This document shows, piece after piece, positions 33,496 to 46,421 of a DNA stretch of 64,000 nucleotides. Every line of letters begins with the position of its first letter. Position 1 is the stretch's first letter. The DNA comes from Gonocerus acuteangulatus (Eukaryota > Arthropoda > Insecta > Hemiptera > Coreidae). Position numbers and translations under genes: made by a program. The notes below the pieces were generated by a model. The model was given only the letters and a program-made list of their open reading frames with translations, was not told the origin of the DNA and searched no databases. Location of the stretch: NCBI GenBank assembly GCA_946811695.1, contig OX328127.1, forward strand, positions 51,588,274 through 51,652,273, given 5' to 3'.

Positions 33496-33736
33496 AAATA
33501 TTTTTAATTTTTTTTTTTTTTTTTTTTTTTTTAAGCTTATACTTATTGAACTTCTTTCTATATACTTAAAAAAAATTGTGATGGGTAATTATTAAATGGT
33601 TAATTAAAACATGAATTAAATGTACAAATTCAGTACGTAGTCATCTCGACCAACCCCTCTGTACAGCGGACACCTCTCTATAGTGGACAACTTTGGTTCT
33701 CCCAGAGGTGTCCACTATAGGGAGGTTTCACCTCCC

Positions 33737-33763
33737 TATATATATATATATATATATATATAA
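33737..33763. repeat. short (TA)n tract
   Basis: TA dinucleotides directly after the pogo-like element. Confidence 0.85.
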
Positions 33764-34581
33764 GCGCTATATGTATAGGGATGTTCTAAATAAATAAATA
33801 TTGAATATTAATAACCACTCTAATCAAAATGTTCTCTCATTTCTGAGTCACTGAGTTGGACATACAACTTTTTTTTCTGTTGATCTGTCAAAATGCTAAA
33901 AGAGAAACCAACAAAATTTAACGTTTTTCAGTTTTATTTGAAAAGGAAAATCTTTAATTTGAATTGGAAATTCTATTTGCCAAACAAGTACTTGTAATTT
34001 ACTTCTAAAAAATATAAACTATTATTCTCTATATATAAACATATTTTTTTTTCATTCTCGATCACATAATTTTGTTATATTATATTTTAAAGGTTAAATG
34101 TTAGTTCTTTATATTTCATAAAAATATGATAAATGTCATGTAAAGATTTTCTTGTGATGTTGATGAATGCTTCTAATATCTTAAGATTTTTTTGGTTAAA
34201 CTCGTCTGATTTATCAGCATACAAAGATAATGTTGGTTCATTATTAGTCAGTGCCTTAATCTAAATCATGGAATTTGCAAGAGAAAAGTTTGAAGCATCA
34301 CATTTTGTTATGGTGTAATAATAGCAGAGTAAGCAGGTAGCTTAGCTGCAGGTTGACATTAATCTCACCGGAATGGAAGTGTTCCCTTTTGTTCTGAATA
34401 ATGCCTCGCCCTTGTAGAACTTGAATTAACAATGTATCAAGAATGTTAAAAATTATTAATAATTACTGATTTTTATTTCAATTAAGATTTTAAATTGTAA
34501 ATTAAGATTCCAAACTCATTGTATTTCTCGGTTTTGTATTTGCTTCATTCTTCTTCTTCTTTCTCTATCTCCTTTGTGCCC
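33764..34581. other. intergenic, no gene seen
   Basis: AT-rich, without coding features. Confidence 0.5.
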
Positions 34582-34728
34582 TTAAGCGTGGAGTGTATTA
34601 GCCTCGACCCATTTCTTGAAAAGCCGTCTATCCTGGGCCATTCTTTTTGCTTCAGGCACAGAACTGCCCTTATCTCTTACTACCTTCTCGATATGGCTTT
34701 CATAAGTATGCCTTGGCCTGCCTACTGG
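34582..34728 (-). pseudogene. LINE fragment, reverse transcriptase extreme C-terminus
   Basis: The minus-strand translation reads VGRPRHTYESHIEKVVRDKG, then SSVPEAKRMAQDRRLFKKWV and a stop. The GRPR-T----I--------S--EA---AQDR--++ pattern is the conserved tail of many RTE- and Jockey-type LINE proteins. Only about 48 codons remain. Confidence 0.7.
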
Positions 34729-37390
34729 ATTTGCTACATGCACTACTTAATTTAGGAAGTTTTTTCTTTCATTTAAGCCAGTTTAAAACATTTGAAATTC
34801 ACAAGTAACCCTTCTAAGGATGTCCTTAATGCATTTGGTTTGACTGATAAAATCCATCTATAAAAGTATGTGTTTTTTCTAAAAATGTATTGTATTATTG
34901 TTCTTCAATTTTCTTCATGAATTCTCTTCTTTCGCTTAATTGTTATTGTTAATATATAGCTTTAACTTGTGTTCCTCAAATTTCACTTCCTGGTTAATAT
35001 GAATTCAAACAAACTATTATGGACGTAAATTCGAAATATTGCATATGCTTCTTTTTCTTTTTATCTGAAACTTAGCACATGTCTTCGCCATCTTCTTTGT
35101 GCAGCGGTCCATGGTCTTGGTATTGTTCCTAATTCATTAACTCATTTTTATGTGCCTGGTCTCCATGCAGTTCCTCTTGTTAGATGAGTTCGAAAAATAT
35201 ATTGATGTATGGAAGGAACTGTCTTTCAAAATTTAATGTTTTAATGTACTGGATAATTAAAAAATAAAATATTTAGAAGAATAGTTTAACACAATTATAA
35301 AACTTTATGATTTTATTTTTAATGCAAATAATACTTTTTTTCAGGAGCTTATAGTTAGTGTAAACTATATAATTTTGCTAATTACAGCAATTACTTTATT
35401 TTATATTTTCCCTGAATGAGTATATGTTTATGATTATAAATTTCAGTGCAATTTATTTTAATGCTGTTTCAACTTCAAATTAGCTGATAAGTGTCTTTAA
35501 AAGCAATTTTTTGTAGTTTTGTTAACAAAGTAATATAAATTTACTGTAAATACCCATAATAATTTAGCATAAATTGCATTGCAAGATACTGAAATGAATG
35601 TGTTTAAGCTGCTGTATATAGAGATAAATTTGGTTAATTGTACATATTTGTTGTATATAATTAGATGCATGAGCCACCTAAGTGCTTAAGTTAGAAGAAG
35701 TGTTATTTGGCTGCGCCAATGGCCTAAAAGCGGCTGCGCTGTAAGAAAAAAAAAGTGTTTTATTGTAAATTTATTGTTTATAACAAGTACAACTTTGATT
35801 TATTTTGGCTATTAAAATCAAGCAATAGTACACACAATTATGACAACAAAACGTAATTATTATCAAAATGTGAGACACACACTTGTCTGGGAAACACCTT
35901 TAATAATTACATTTTTAATCTGTGAGTGATGGAGAAGGGGATTTTGGGAATACTTTGTGCCTTTGTTTATCTCTCTTCCCTGTCTACACACTGTCAAACT
36001 TAGACAGACACTGAACATTGAAAAATGGTTGGCTATTTAAATCGCTATCGTAAGGTCTGAACCCTAGAAGGTCCTTCATCACACGAGAAATATTGTCTAC
36101 TCTTCCACGCCTATATTCAATGAATTACACAATTACATCTTTCTTTATCTATGTTTTAATTTTTTATACTTTACTCCTGCCTTAAATGTATTCAAAACAG
36201 GCTAACCAGTATCTGTCAATTTTAGGTAATAAATGTATACGCAAAAATTGTTTATGTTTATTTTAGTTTGGTCAATCTACTTTTTTGAAAATTGTGTAAT
36301 CTTAAATTTAATTTTCTTTTTAAGTAGAAGAGTATTGTGAAATCCTGTCAAACATGAAACTTTACTTTTCACCATCTTAAGGCTGTTTTGTTGTAAATGA
36401 TATTGTCACATATATCTCATCTTAATAACGATTAAATGTTTCCACTTTCCTTTTTAAATTGAAATTTTTAAAATAGAAGCTCTTTGCCAGCATTCAGAAA
36501 ACTCTTTACTAACGGTAAATCAAGATTATTGAAGACTTCTCAATTCACTTTCTGAATCAAACTTCTTTTTTTAAAGTAGGTCAGTCCTTTGATCATGTAT
36601 TTATACAATTTCTATGGTTTGGCTTTCATTTAACAATAAAAGAAAATACAAATTTTACATAAACTGTTTAGTAAGGGTCTGCAGGTTCACAAATCATGAT
36701 TTTTAAATAACAAAACAATTATTTCCGTATTTATTTTTCCTCTAAAATTTTATATTATATTAGCATTTCTTCTCGTAAACATGTGGCTCTTGTATGTTAT
36801 TTTTCTATGTTTATTAGTTAATAGTTAATTTAATTATAATTTTTTAAAAATGATTGTAAAAACCAAAGTTTTGATTTATTATTTTCAACCATTCCTATCA
36901 AATGGCATGTAAATACTTGTTTTATAATTAAAATTGCTAAAAAAAAAAAAAATTGTTTTTATAACTGTAATTTATATATATTAAAATTAAGAGCTCTGTT
37001 AGAACAAAGTATAACAATTTAGATAGGTGTAGATTTTTTTCTCTATTATTTAGTATGATTGTGGGAAGAATAGTTAAACATTCTGTTTTTACTTGAGTGG
37101 GTACTTCTGTGTCTATGCTAAGGTATAGTTATTATTTTAATATTATATCTTTATTCTCTAAAATTTAGTGTAAGCTGTTTTGAAATCTCCATATGTATTA
37201 TTGGAACATAAGCTTACTATAACATTATAATTATTATTTTAATATAACAATCTTAATATTGTAATATGAACTTAAGTATCTTTTTGCTTGATGATTTTTC
37301 TGATCACTATCTCCTCTTGGCCAGTTATTTACCCATTCTTGTTTTAAACATTCACGTATATATTAGTTTTCAAATCTTTATTTATAAGAA
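34729..37390. other. intergenic, no gene seen
   Basis: 2.6 kb of AT-rich sequence with short A/T runs and no open frame above about 60 codons. GCTGCGCCAATGGCC at 35712 and the following GCGGCTGCGCTGTAAG-AAAA may be the tail of an old SINE-1-like insert (compare GCGCCGTAAAA). Confidence 0.5.
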
Positions 37391-37466
37391 AAGTTAACTC
37401 ACCCAGATGGGATTTGAAATCAGAATCTACCGTTTTATGCTTGGGTGTGCTACCAATTATGCTACT
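37391..37466 (-). mobile_element. tRNA-like SINE fragment (family SINE-3)
   Basis: On the minus strand: TAGCATAATTGGTAGCACAC (A-box-like), then a B-box-like stretch ATTTCAAATCCC. A second copy is at 31922-32003. Distinct from SINE-1 and SINE-2. Confidence 0.55.
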
Positions 37467-37556
37467 GGTGGATGCCAATACTTATAGTATTTAAGTTCTT
37501 CTGATGGTGCCAAAGCCACCAAATAGACAGGTTCATATTTATCTGACGCCTGATAT

Positions 37557-37580
37557 TATTATTATTATTATTATTATTAT
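37557..37580. repeat. (ATT)n tract
   Basis: Eight ATT units. Confidence 0.9.
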
Positions 37581-37603
37581 AAGGCTCAAATTAGGCATTC
37601 TTA

Positions 37604-37690
37604 TAGGATTTAAATTAAAATCCCGAGTGTTAAAGGGAGATTCCAGGTTCAAATCCCAGCCTAGAGAGATAATTTTTCAAAAAAAGAAAG
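37604..37690 (+). mobile_element. possible tRNA-like fragment
   Basis: Contains a good B box (AGGTTCAAATCCCAG) near 37647 and ends in an A-rich run. The A-box region is poor. May be a degraded SINE head. Confidence 0.35.
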
Positions 37691-37992
37691 ATTTGGAGTC
37701 ACTTACGGTGTATACTGCTCTGCGAGTTGTGCAGTGGTTTAAAAAATTATACTAGAATTGCTATATAGAAGAATGCCCGACTTCAAACAAAAATTCCTTT
37801 TTTTTTCTATAATTTGGAGTGTTGAAATTTGTTGGCCTCATGCTATTGAAGAGTGAAATCATTGGACGTAATGCATTGTTACAACCATAAAACTTAACAT
37901 TGTGGTTTATAATCTCTACATTGACATTTTACATAGCACTTGCATAACAATTTGTTGAATTCATGCACACATAGGTATATATTATTAATACA

Positions 37993-38053
<61 letters not shown>

Positions 38054-38677
38054 CATACACACACATTCATATTTTTGGCCAATTTTATTTGCTACAAGAA
38101 ATAACCATTTATTTCAAATGTAATCTTTGTCTTTTATGTATATACATACATATATATGAGGTATGTACACCAAGTGTATTTATTATTTATATTGAAGTGT
38201 AGTTATTGTCACATAGGAATCATACTATGCCTTTGTTACTTACTGCACAAAGAAACGAACTATCTTTATAATTTTAACAACAAATACTCTTTTTTTCTTT
38301 TACGTGCAATTTTAACAGGAAAGATTTGAAGATCAAATGATATAGAAAATTTAAATGTAGATTATCTGGATGTTTTTATGTTAATGATATTTATATTTTT
38401 ATAAAGATTAAAATTGTTTTTATAATAATTTTGACTACATTATTCACACCTACATTGTTTCTTAAATTAGCTTTTATTACTGTGTCCAAAAGTTTATCTT
38501 AATTTCAACACGATTCATAAATAACACGGACTTTTGTGTGTGGGTTTTCTACAGGTTAACACAATTTTCTAGCCAGGATATGGGTGGTAGGCTAACAAAT
38601 TTATTTAAATTTTATTGTAAAAATGTTCTCATTATGTATATATATATTATTTATTATTGTAGATGACCCAAAATATC
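37691..38677. other. intergenic, TA array, no gene
   Basis: Contains a (TA)n array at about 37997-38062. Otherwise AT-rich without coding signal. Confidence 0.55.
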
Positions 38678-38933
38678 TAAATTCTTTTTTGATCTTTGGA
38701 GGTATGGGGTCGTTAAAGCAGTCATTTTGTCTTCATACTACTTTATTTAATAGGCCTGACATGTTTTTGTGCATATTTTTTTCGCACCTCTTCAGAGGCA
38801 CTTCTTGCTAGGAAGTCCTCCCATTACCATGTACTCCTTCTGGAGTCTGGCTTAATACTCATAAAAATAAAGTAGTATGAAGACAAGATGACTGCTTTAA
38901 CGACCCCATGCTTCCTAAGATCAAAAAGAATTT
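38678..38933. mobile_element. 256-bp fold-back MITE
   Basis: Arms 38678-38748 and 38865-38933 are inverted repeats of about 70 bp sharing GGGTCGTTAAAGCAGTCAT and CTTCATACTACTTTATTT, with a few mismatches. The 116-bp loop has an AGGCACTTCTTGCTAGGAAG segment. No transposase. Flanks are AT-rich, so the target duplication cannot be judged. Confidence 0.8.
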
Positions 38934-38990
38934 ATATATATATATATATATATAAATATAAATATATATATAAAATATATATAGGGTGGT
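38934..38990. repeat. imperfect (TA)n array
   Basis: TA dinucleotides with AAATA interruptions, directly abutting the fold-back element. Confidence 0.85.
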
Positions 38991-40077
38991 AACCTATAGA
39001 TAACCCGTCCTAAAATTCGTAGTTAATAATAAATGGACGTTAAAATTTAAATAACTAATTAAAATATATACACTATGTGTATTTCACACACACACACACA
39101 CACACCAACAAAGTCCGGTTATTTAAATGTATCTTAGAATGCTTTGTTCTGGGTTTACTATGTGGACTGTAATGTATAAGTGGAAATCTCTCAACTACTA
39201 TAACATACTATACTGGCTTTGAAAAAAAAAGAAGAAAAGATACAGCTGAGAAAATATAATATAATACAGCTTATTAACATATCTCTTAAAATTACATTTT
39301 ATACCAACAAACAAAATTCCTCCTCAAAATTTGTTTGCAAGAAATTTAAAATTTCCCATAATATTGAGCAGAAATTAACAAATTAAACTGGCTGTGTTAG
39401 AGGTAAAGTATATTTTATTAAATTTTAATATTTTACTTTTAAAAAAAGACCTCATACGCATTCAAATGTCAGTTTGTCCATTTACTCAGTGGACATTTGT
39501 TTATAAAAGAAGTCTTGATGGTTACAATTTAGTATAGGTTAGTTTAAATTATATTTAAATTTAGTAAGATAGATCAGGATTTGAGACTGTAGAATCAGGT
39601 CATGTAAGCCTTTATTTAGCCCAGCTTTTTTTAAAATGTATTTATAACTATACTAAAACCTCATTAGCTTCCAAAGAGGCAAACATTTCTTTATTCAAGA
39701 CAAGTAATGCTGGATCCAGAACCAAAGTGTTGAAATTTAAGGCATACTCACTCCTTAATCAATTTCAATTCACGGTGATTTTAATCTGAATACAGTGCAT
39801 GTGTATTGGTTCATACTAACACTCAGCTGTCATCTGGTTTTGTAATGACAACCAAGAAGGAATTAAGGTGTGAACGATGATATCTGGGAGTTGAGGATGT
39901 TTAATAAAGGAGAAATCGTTTTTTATAAAATACATTAATTACAAAATATATTAATGTTTTATTTAAAAACAATAACGGGACCAAAATTAAAACTTTTGAT
40001 CCCAACAATAACTATTCTTATTTACACTGCCCATGCAAAAAAATGGTACTTAATATTTGGGCAAATATTTGGAACTG
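38991..40077. other. intergenic, no gene seen
   Basis: AT-rich with a short CA tract at 39086-39105. The phrase TAATAATAAATGGACGTTAA near 39026 resembles the segment after the LINE 3' region at 16721-16740. Confidence 0.5.
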
Positions 40078-40083
40078 TTTATT
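40078..40083 (-). terminator. probable ARMC1 poly(A) signal
   Basis: AATAAA on the minus strand about 115 nt after the ARMC1 stop codon. Confidence 0.5.
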
Positions 40084-40195
40084 TTAATAACACATTAAAT
40101 TTGTAAGGCGCAAGAGTATAAAAAATTAGTATAAACTCTTTAACAAATAATCACAGATAAATGGCTGAAATTTCTATCTAAATGGCTGAAGCATT

Positions 40196-41748
40196 TCACC
40201 AATAGAATGAATTCTGAAGAAAAGAGGTTGCTGTATTAATAATTCCCGCAGCACTTGCTTTTATCCTTTGAAACGGGTGCAATGCTTTTTCTTTAACAAT
40301 AGGCTCTTCTTCTGGAAGGTATTCAGGAAGGTATCTTTCATCAACAGTATCTGTATTATCTTCAGAAACAGCAACCAACATCTGGAACAAACAAAACAGA
40401 GTTGAATATATGCTTTCTTTTACAATGAAGAGCAGTGATCCTAGTTCTACATAACATATATAAACAAGATGTCATACCACAGAAAACTACTGTTATACTA
40501 TAAATCATGATATATTCAAAGAATAAACTTGTGAATAAGGAAAGCAGAATTAACTCAGACTTAACAAAGTATGTGAGGGAAAGTAACAATACAATTTATA
40601 AAAAATTATCTGATTGGCAACAAAAAATTAAGTGGAACTGTTTTTAATGATTTTGACCTTGAGATTTTAGATAATGGAGTGGTCTACGAATTGCTCAAGA
40701 AGCAACTTCTCAATGGCTTAACCTTAATTGAAATGATATTAGTAAGAATATTTTAGTGAAAATAAAAAGAAATTGTGTACAAATTAAAATAATTGATTTA
40801 TTATTAAAACTATTAAAGTTAATACTTTCCGTACCAAGAGAGACATATGGTGAAGGTTTGTCCTGTACGGTATACTCGCAACCGGTCTCAACCCACCTGT
40901 ATGGGATACTTTTGCCACTCTCGCTCCTATCACCTCGGCTTTGAGCAATCTCCTCGCCAAAATAAAACTCGTTTTTTATAATTGTGATTTTGGTTGTGTT
41001 TACTATCATTATGAATTTATTTTTATCTTTAATTAATTTTGAGTTTGGATTATTTTTAAGTTTAATACTTCATTTAAAAGCAAGTTAAGAAAAAAGTTAT
41101 ATTGTATGCGTGTAAAAAATATATGTATGTGTATATACTCAATAAAGATGCTGTTAGGTTGGAAAGAGGTATAAACACTTACGGCAATTTGACAAGGGTT
41201 GAGAAGATGAATGAGCTGAGAGGGTAACAAGATGTAATAAGCCTGAATAGCTCACACAGCCAAAACCTTGATTCAAATACCTGCTAGTGACAGGCGGTAA
41301 TATTGGAAGTATACTGCGGTAACGCTAGGTAAATCCAAATTCAAAAAATGGTGAGAGAAAGGTAGTGAGAAATATGAGGAGCTCTCGACTACTATACAAG
41401 TCAAGGTTCCAGCTACTCTCGACTGCTGGTGCAGTCAATGGTAGAGAAAGGGTCAATTTGGAAGAATGACAATCGAAATGGGTTAAAAATATTTGTGGTG
41501 AATGAAGGCAAAGTGGAATGCTGGGTTTGGCTAGTTTTGGGGATATAAGAGTAATTGACTATAAGAATATTTAATAATGATAAACTCCCTAACTTACACT
41601 CTCAGACGAACTGATTAAATAAATCCAAAAAAGCAAATAAATAAGAATACATGAAATAATTCTTTCAGTTAGGAATGTCTCTTCAAAGAATTCAGCTTGG
41701 GAAACTGAGCTAAACATAATAATAATGTATGTTTCTGTTTTATCTTGC

Positions 41749-41821
<73 letters not shown>

Positions 41822-44800
41822 TATGTTTATTTTATTAATAGTGGTAGACTATTTTTCTTATAATTGGAAAAGGCTAATCATTCCCGATGTTCCTTATCTT
41901 AGCAATCGAATGAGAAAGGGTATATTTGATCACTATCACGGATCTAAGTTCTGTTATTAAAAACGTTTGTAACAAACATTGAAATAATTTGTTTTTATAT
42001 GAATTTTTAGGTTAGGAACAGCAATAGAGATAAAATGATTAGCATTTTTCTGAAAAGAGACTATTTATTTATGAGAACATAAATGTCCAGAAAACAAGAA
42101 ATAATAAACATCTAGTCCAATACTTCTATTAAAATCATAATGTGCTTTTTATTTGCTACCAAAGGTTCTAAAATATTATATTGCTTATACATTATCCTAA
42201 AGGCACTAAAAATGATTTTATGAACATATCATAGGTCCGCCCGTCAAGAAAAATATCCATTAATTATATCAAATTGTATTCTAATGTAAGAGTCTGTATT
42301 CTAATGGCATTGTTTCAAAATTAATATTTTATTAAATAAGAGAAAAAAGAAAAAAACTCAAATCAATCTTAAATCATAAGTTGCACCCGGTACAGTTCTA
42401 TGACCGAGACAAATTACCTTTGAACTGTTTGTAATTTTCATTGGGTTCATGCCTAACAGCCATTTAATTGCACTTATTGTCAAAAATAGCTAATAAATAT
42501 TTTCAACCTCTCTGAGAGATTAAACACATACCTGATGAATACAATAAACATCAAGGAGATAAGATCTTTGATTTTTTGACAAGAGAGTCAGTGAGATTAA
42601 TTTTGTGCACAACCATGTTATCAATGTTAAAACACTTAGGTATACCTTTTATTTCAGCCTTGATATTTACAATTATGCAACAATGTTTACAATTAAAGCG
42701 CTTCTCTTACATGTCTTAGTAATAATAAAAACAACAAAGGAAACAATATTTTATGACGTTCTACGTAGTTTTTTTTTAAGAAAGTTAAAATTATGAAGGA
42801 TTTAATTCTAATAATAGAAGCTTTGAGCTATAATAATTTTTATTATAATAGCATGCAGCGAATAAGGGGTGATGTTAAATCAATCAAGTTATTGTTCAGA
42901 TAAAATAACAGTTTTACAAAAATAATCGACCATTATCCAATTAAATAAATATACTTCTTCCTTAAATGTTTATTCAACAACTGAGCAATAAATTTTAAAT
43001 AATGAATACAAAATTTAAAGGAAAAATAGAACCAAATTTGAAAAAGCTTAAGGAAAAAGCATGAATGAAAATACATTTCTGCAAAAAGAGAGAACAGATT
43101 TTAAAAGGATACAAGTAATTTCATGTTTCAAATAAAAAAATAATAAGTTGTTTTCTCTCTATCCCAAGGGAGGAAACGGTCTTTTGACTTCAGCCAATAA
43201 CACAATCTCAAAGTTATGACAAGAATTGACCAAGCTTTCCATTCACACCAGATATAACTATTATTTGGGAACATGCTAAGACAATGTAGTTATTGTGAGT
43301 CGCACTAAATAATATTAATATTAATAATCTTTATTCCAGCAGGACCAGAATATAATATATAATGCACATCTAACGTATAATTCCACTTTATACAATATTG
43401 CCCTTTTCAGGTAAATGGCTGTAAAGCAGAGTGCAGGAAGACCACAAACCGTGCAGCAGAACAATTTGAATAGTATACATATTGATATGAAAAAAAAAAA
43501 AAAAAAAAAAAAACAGTGTAAATGTGTTATCTTACTATTAAGCTATGCCACATTGCCGAAAAATAATGATTTTCCAATAAGGCCAATTAAGCCAAATAAT
43601 TGAAAACTTTTTCTTTGTTATAATATATTTATAAACAAATGAAAAGACATAAATACCTCCTGATTCAATTTATTCTTCACTACCAAACGTGCTTGAAGTT
43701 TCGTTTTAGTTGAAATATGATTAATGAGAGCTTCTGGAGTGACCTTTTCAACAGCTCTGACTGTACAGCGTTGGTGTTCAACATCTAGGACTACTGAGAT
43801 TACACCTCTAACTCTAATAAGAGCACTTTCTAGGTCATTTTTTGTATACTGAAAATTAAAATTGTATTTTTAAGAAATATTTGTTGTTCTATAAACTACA
43901 GTAATTTTAAAAAATCAACATTAATGAAATATATAACTGATAGAAAATTCATTTATTGTATTTAAACAGGTGTCCAATGGCAAATTTCCAACTTTGAAAA
44001 CAAGACACTTCTGAACGTGGCAATTAGATTATTTTCTATTTGGATTAAACTTACAAATAAATGTTACAAAATATATATTTTTTTTTTAAAGATTAGAGGA
44101 TAATATCATCACTATTGGGAGAAAATTCAGTATGTCAAAATTGTCAGCAAAATTTGATTGATGAAAAAACACTTAGATTTTTTAGCCACATCTGCTCTCA
44201 AATTATAGAATGTCACAAGGTGATTTATCAGCAATCGACATGCAACAATTTGGGATTAGATGTAGCTAACACATAATAAATGTATTTGTCAACAATGATA
44301 ATTTTGTAGCAAATTTTACACACAATACTATGATACTAGAAAGACTAATGCAATTCCTACATAAGGCAATGATTATAAAAAAATAAAAATAAATAAAATA
44401 AAATAAAAAGAGTATTCTTTATTATAACCAGCTGACTAAAGAAAACCAAGTTGAACTAGATTAATAAAAATTGAAAGATTCCAAGAGCCGCATTCTGGGT
44501 TAAGGCTTGGTTTGGAAATACTCTTTAGCCAATAGTGTTTTTGTAATATTTATTTTCAGTTAGCTAGTAGTTTTTAACATTAAATTAATGAGAGTAAAAA
44601 ATATATCAGAAAATATCTTATTTCTAATCAGAAACAAATTTATAAAAAAAAAAATCAACACAACAAATAGTGCTAGTTGTCTTTACTGTGAATCTGATAA
44701 TTAATACAATTTCAATGATCACACTTGGGAATAATTGAGTCTTTTTATCCCATCCTTACTATACGATTAAATTTATATTTCACAAAGATTGTTAAAGTAA

Positions 44801-46096
44801 ACAATCAAATCATCAAATGTAAGATTCTTTTTTTTAATGTTGTTAATACTCAAACACATCAACTAAAAAGAAAAAAAAAGAAATAATCCTTTTCCAGATG
44901 ATTAATACTTATCTAAACGAGGAGAAGGAAGGCCTTTTTAATTTTAATAAATTAAAGAATTTTTTAAAGATATTCAAAAATGTCATTAATTTTGCTATCA
45001 ATTTTATTGAAGAAAGGAAGTTGATTCTCCACCATGCAAAAAATTGGTTCTTCATTTAATGTGTATTATAAAAAAAGACATTAACATTCCTTTTCTCAAA
45101 AGCATGCTTATTCTACATAATTATTTAAAGTAAGAGATTAGCCATTATATGGGTTTACCTAAACAAAGAATTGGTTATGATTTCAAGTTTTAAATTAGGG
45201 TAGGGCCAAAACAGCAAATTAAAGAGAGAAAAAGAAGATGGATATTTGACAATTCACACCAAATAGCCTGTCCTGCAACAATTTGAGTAATATTTCTCAT
45301 TATTAATTACAAATCAGATGATCATCTGATTATGACTTCAAAAGTCTTTCTAAACTACAAAATAAGCTAAAAATAATAACAGTCCTGCTTATTATCAACA
45401 TATTACAACAGATTCTATTTGCTCCTCATAATATTTATAAAATAAAACTTTACAGTAATAACATATTTTATTTTGTACAAATACCTGATTCAATCCAAAT
45501 ACATGTAGTGAATACACTTTTGAAGAAAATTTCTTTTTGGTAACTTCAGGTTTCGATGTACTTCTACTCATTGAGCAATAAGCAGTAGGTGGGGATTCTA
45601 AGTCACTACAAATATCCTTAGCGAGATTGAGCAAAGAATTATCCAAATCATGCCTGCAGGGGTCATTAGATATAAAAATTTGATTAGAAAGAAAATGCAT
45701 AATATTACATAACATAAATAATTCTTCTGGTTGTGTAGAATAAATTTTATTACCTTTGAAATGTGGCCTTCAAAGCCTCTGTAACACCAAAAGTAGTTCT
45801 AAGAACACCATAATTTTTGGGGTTTCTTACTAAAAGTTCTATAGTTTTAAGAGATATTTCCACAACTTCTGGGTCATTGTGGTCCAAACTGTAGGCCAAA
45901 AATTGAACCAATGTTTTATCCTAGAAAGTAAACAACATCATGTTTAACAAAGTCTTCACAGAATAAGTAAGTAATAAAATGCTGTACATAGATAATTCTT
46001 TAAATCAATCAACATACAAACCTTAATCATTTCTGGGTGATTTTTTTCATCCAGGGCCATTTTTTTATAGGATAAAACAATTTCTTTCTCCGACAT
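40196..46096 (-). CDS. ARMC1: armadillo repeat-containing protein 1, 5 exons
   Basis: Minus-strand exons 46096-46022, 45920-45754, 45653-45485, 43848-43657 and 40381-40196, all with GT-AG borders and consistent phase, encode about 262 aa (vertebrate ARMC1 is about 280). Residues 1-~100 are armadillo-like helices (DKTLVQFLAYSLDHNDPEVV, then LKTIELLVRNPKNYGVL). Residues ~125-200 form a heavy-metal-associated-type fold without metal-binding cysteines (KVYSLHVFGLNQ, then LESALIRVRGVISVVLDVEH, RCTVRA, ALINHISTKTKLQARLV). The acidic linker YLPEYLPEEEPIVKEKAL and the C-terminal FLQNSFYW match the family's conserved tail. ARMC1 associates with mitochondria through its C-terminus and takes part in mitochondrial distribution with metaxin/DNAJC11-containing complexes. 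The last intron is 3.3 kb with TA and A-rich tracts; no large insertion was recognised in the introns. Confidence 0.88.
41749..41820. repeat. (TA)n microsatellite in ARMC1 intron 4
   Basis: About 70 bp of pure TA. Confidence 0.95.
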
Positions 46097-46377
46097 TTTA
46101 ATGATCTTCCATTGAAAAATTCTAGAACTTGACTTCTAACTCACCATCTTATGCTTTTCAGAACCTTTTGTACTGTTACATATTTCATTGTTTTCTTGTA
46201 TCAGTGTTGCTTAAAAAGATCGTTCCTAATTAAAACAGAAATTGTATTATTGCTAGCATTTTAGAAGAGGTAGATATAAAAAATAAAATAACACTAATAC
46301 AAAATACTTATAATTAAATAATTTCTGGAGTCATAATGAAGTAAAATATAAAAGATTACTATACAATTTATACACCC

Positions 46378-46379
<2 letters not shown>

Positions 46380-46418
<39 letters not shown>
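46380..46418. repeat. (TA)n microsatellite
   Basis: TA dinucleotides upstream of ARMC1. Confidence 0.93.

Positions 46419-46421
<3 letters not shown>

Larger units (their letters stand above)
32784..33731 (+). mobile_element. pogo/Tigger-like element, internally deleted
   Basis: Left end CAGTGAAACCTCCCTTAACG with further GGACACCTCT blocks; right end GTGTCCACTATAGGGAGG followed by TTTCAC, its imperfect complement with the last bases lost. The left end abuts TA, the target of this superfamily. Inside are a remnant of the transposase N-terminus (33313-33495) and a TA array (33036-33091). At about 0.95 kb it is far shorter than autonomous relatives, so it is a deletion derivative. Confidence 0.75.

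Noticed and set aside
43415..43603. 62-codon frame with a lysine run
   Set aside because: Reads through an A-run in ARMC1 intron 4.
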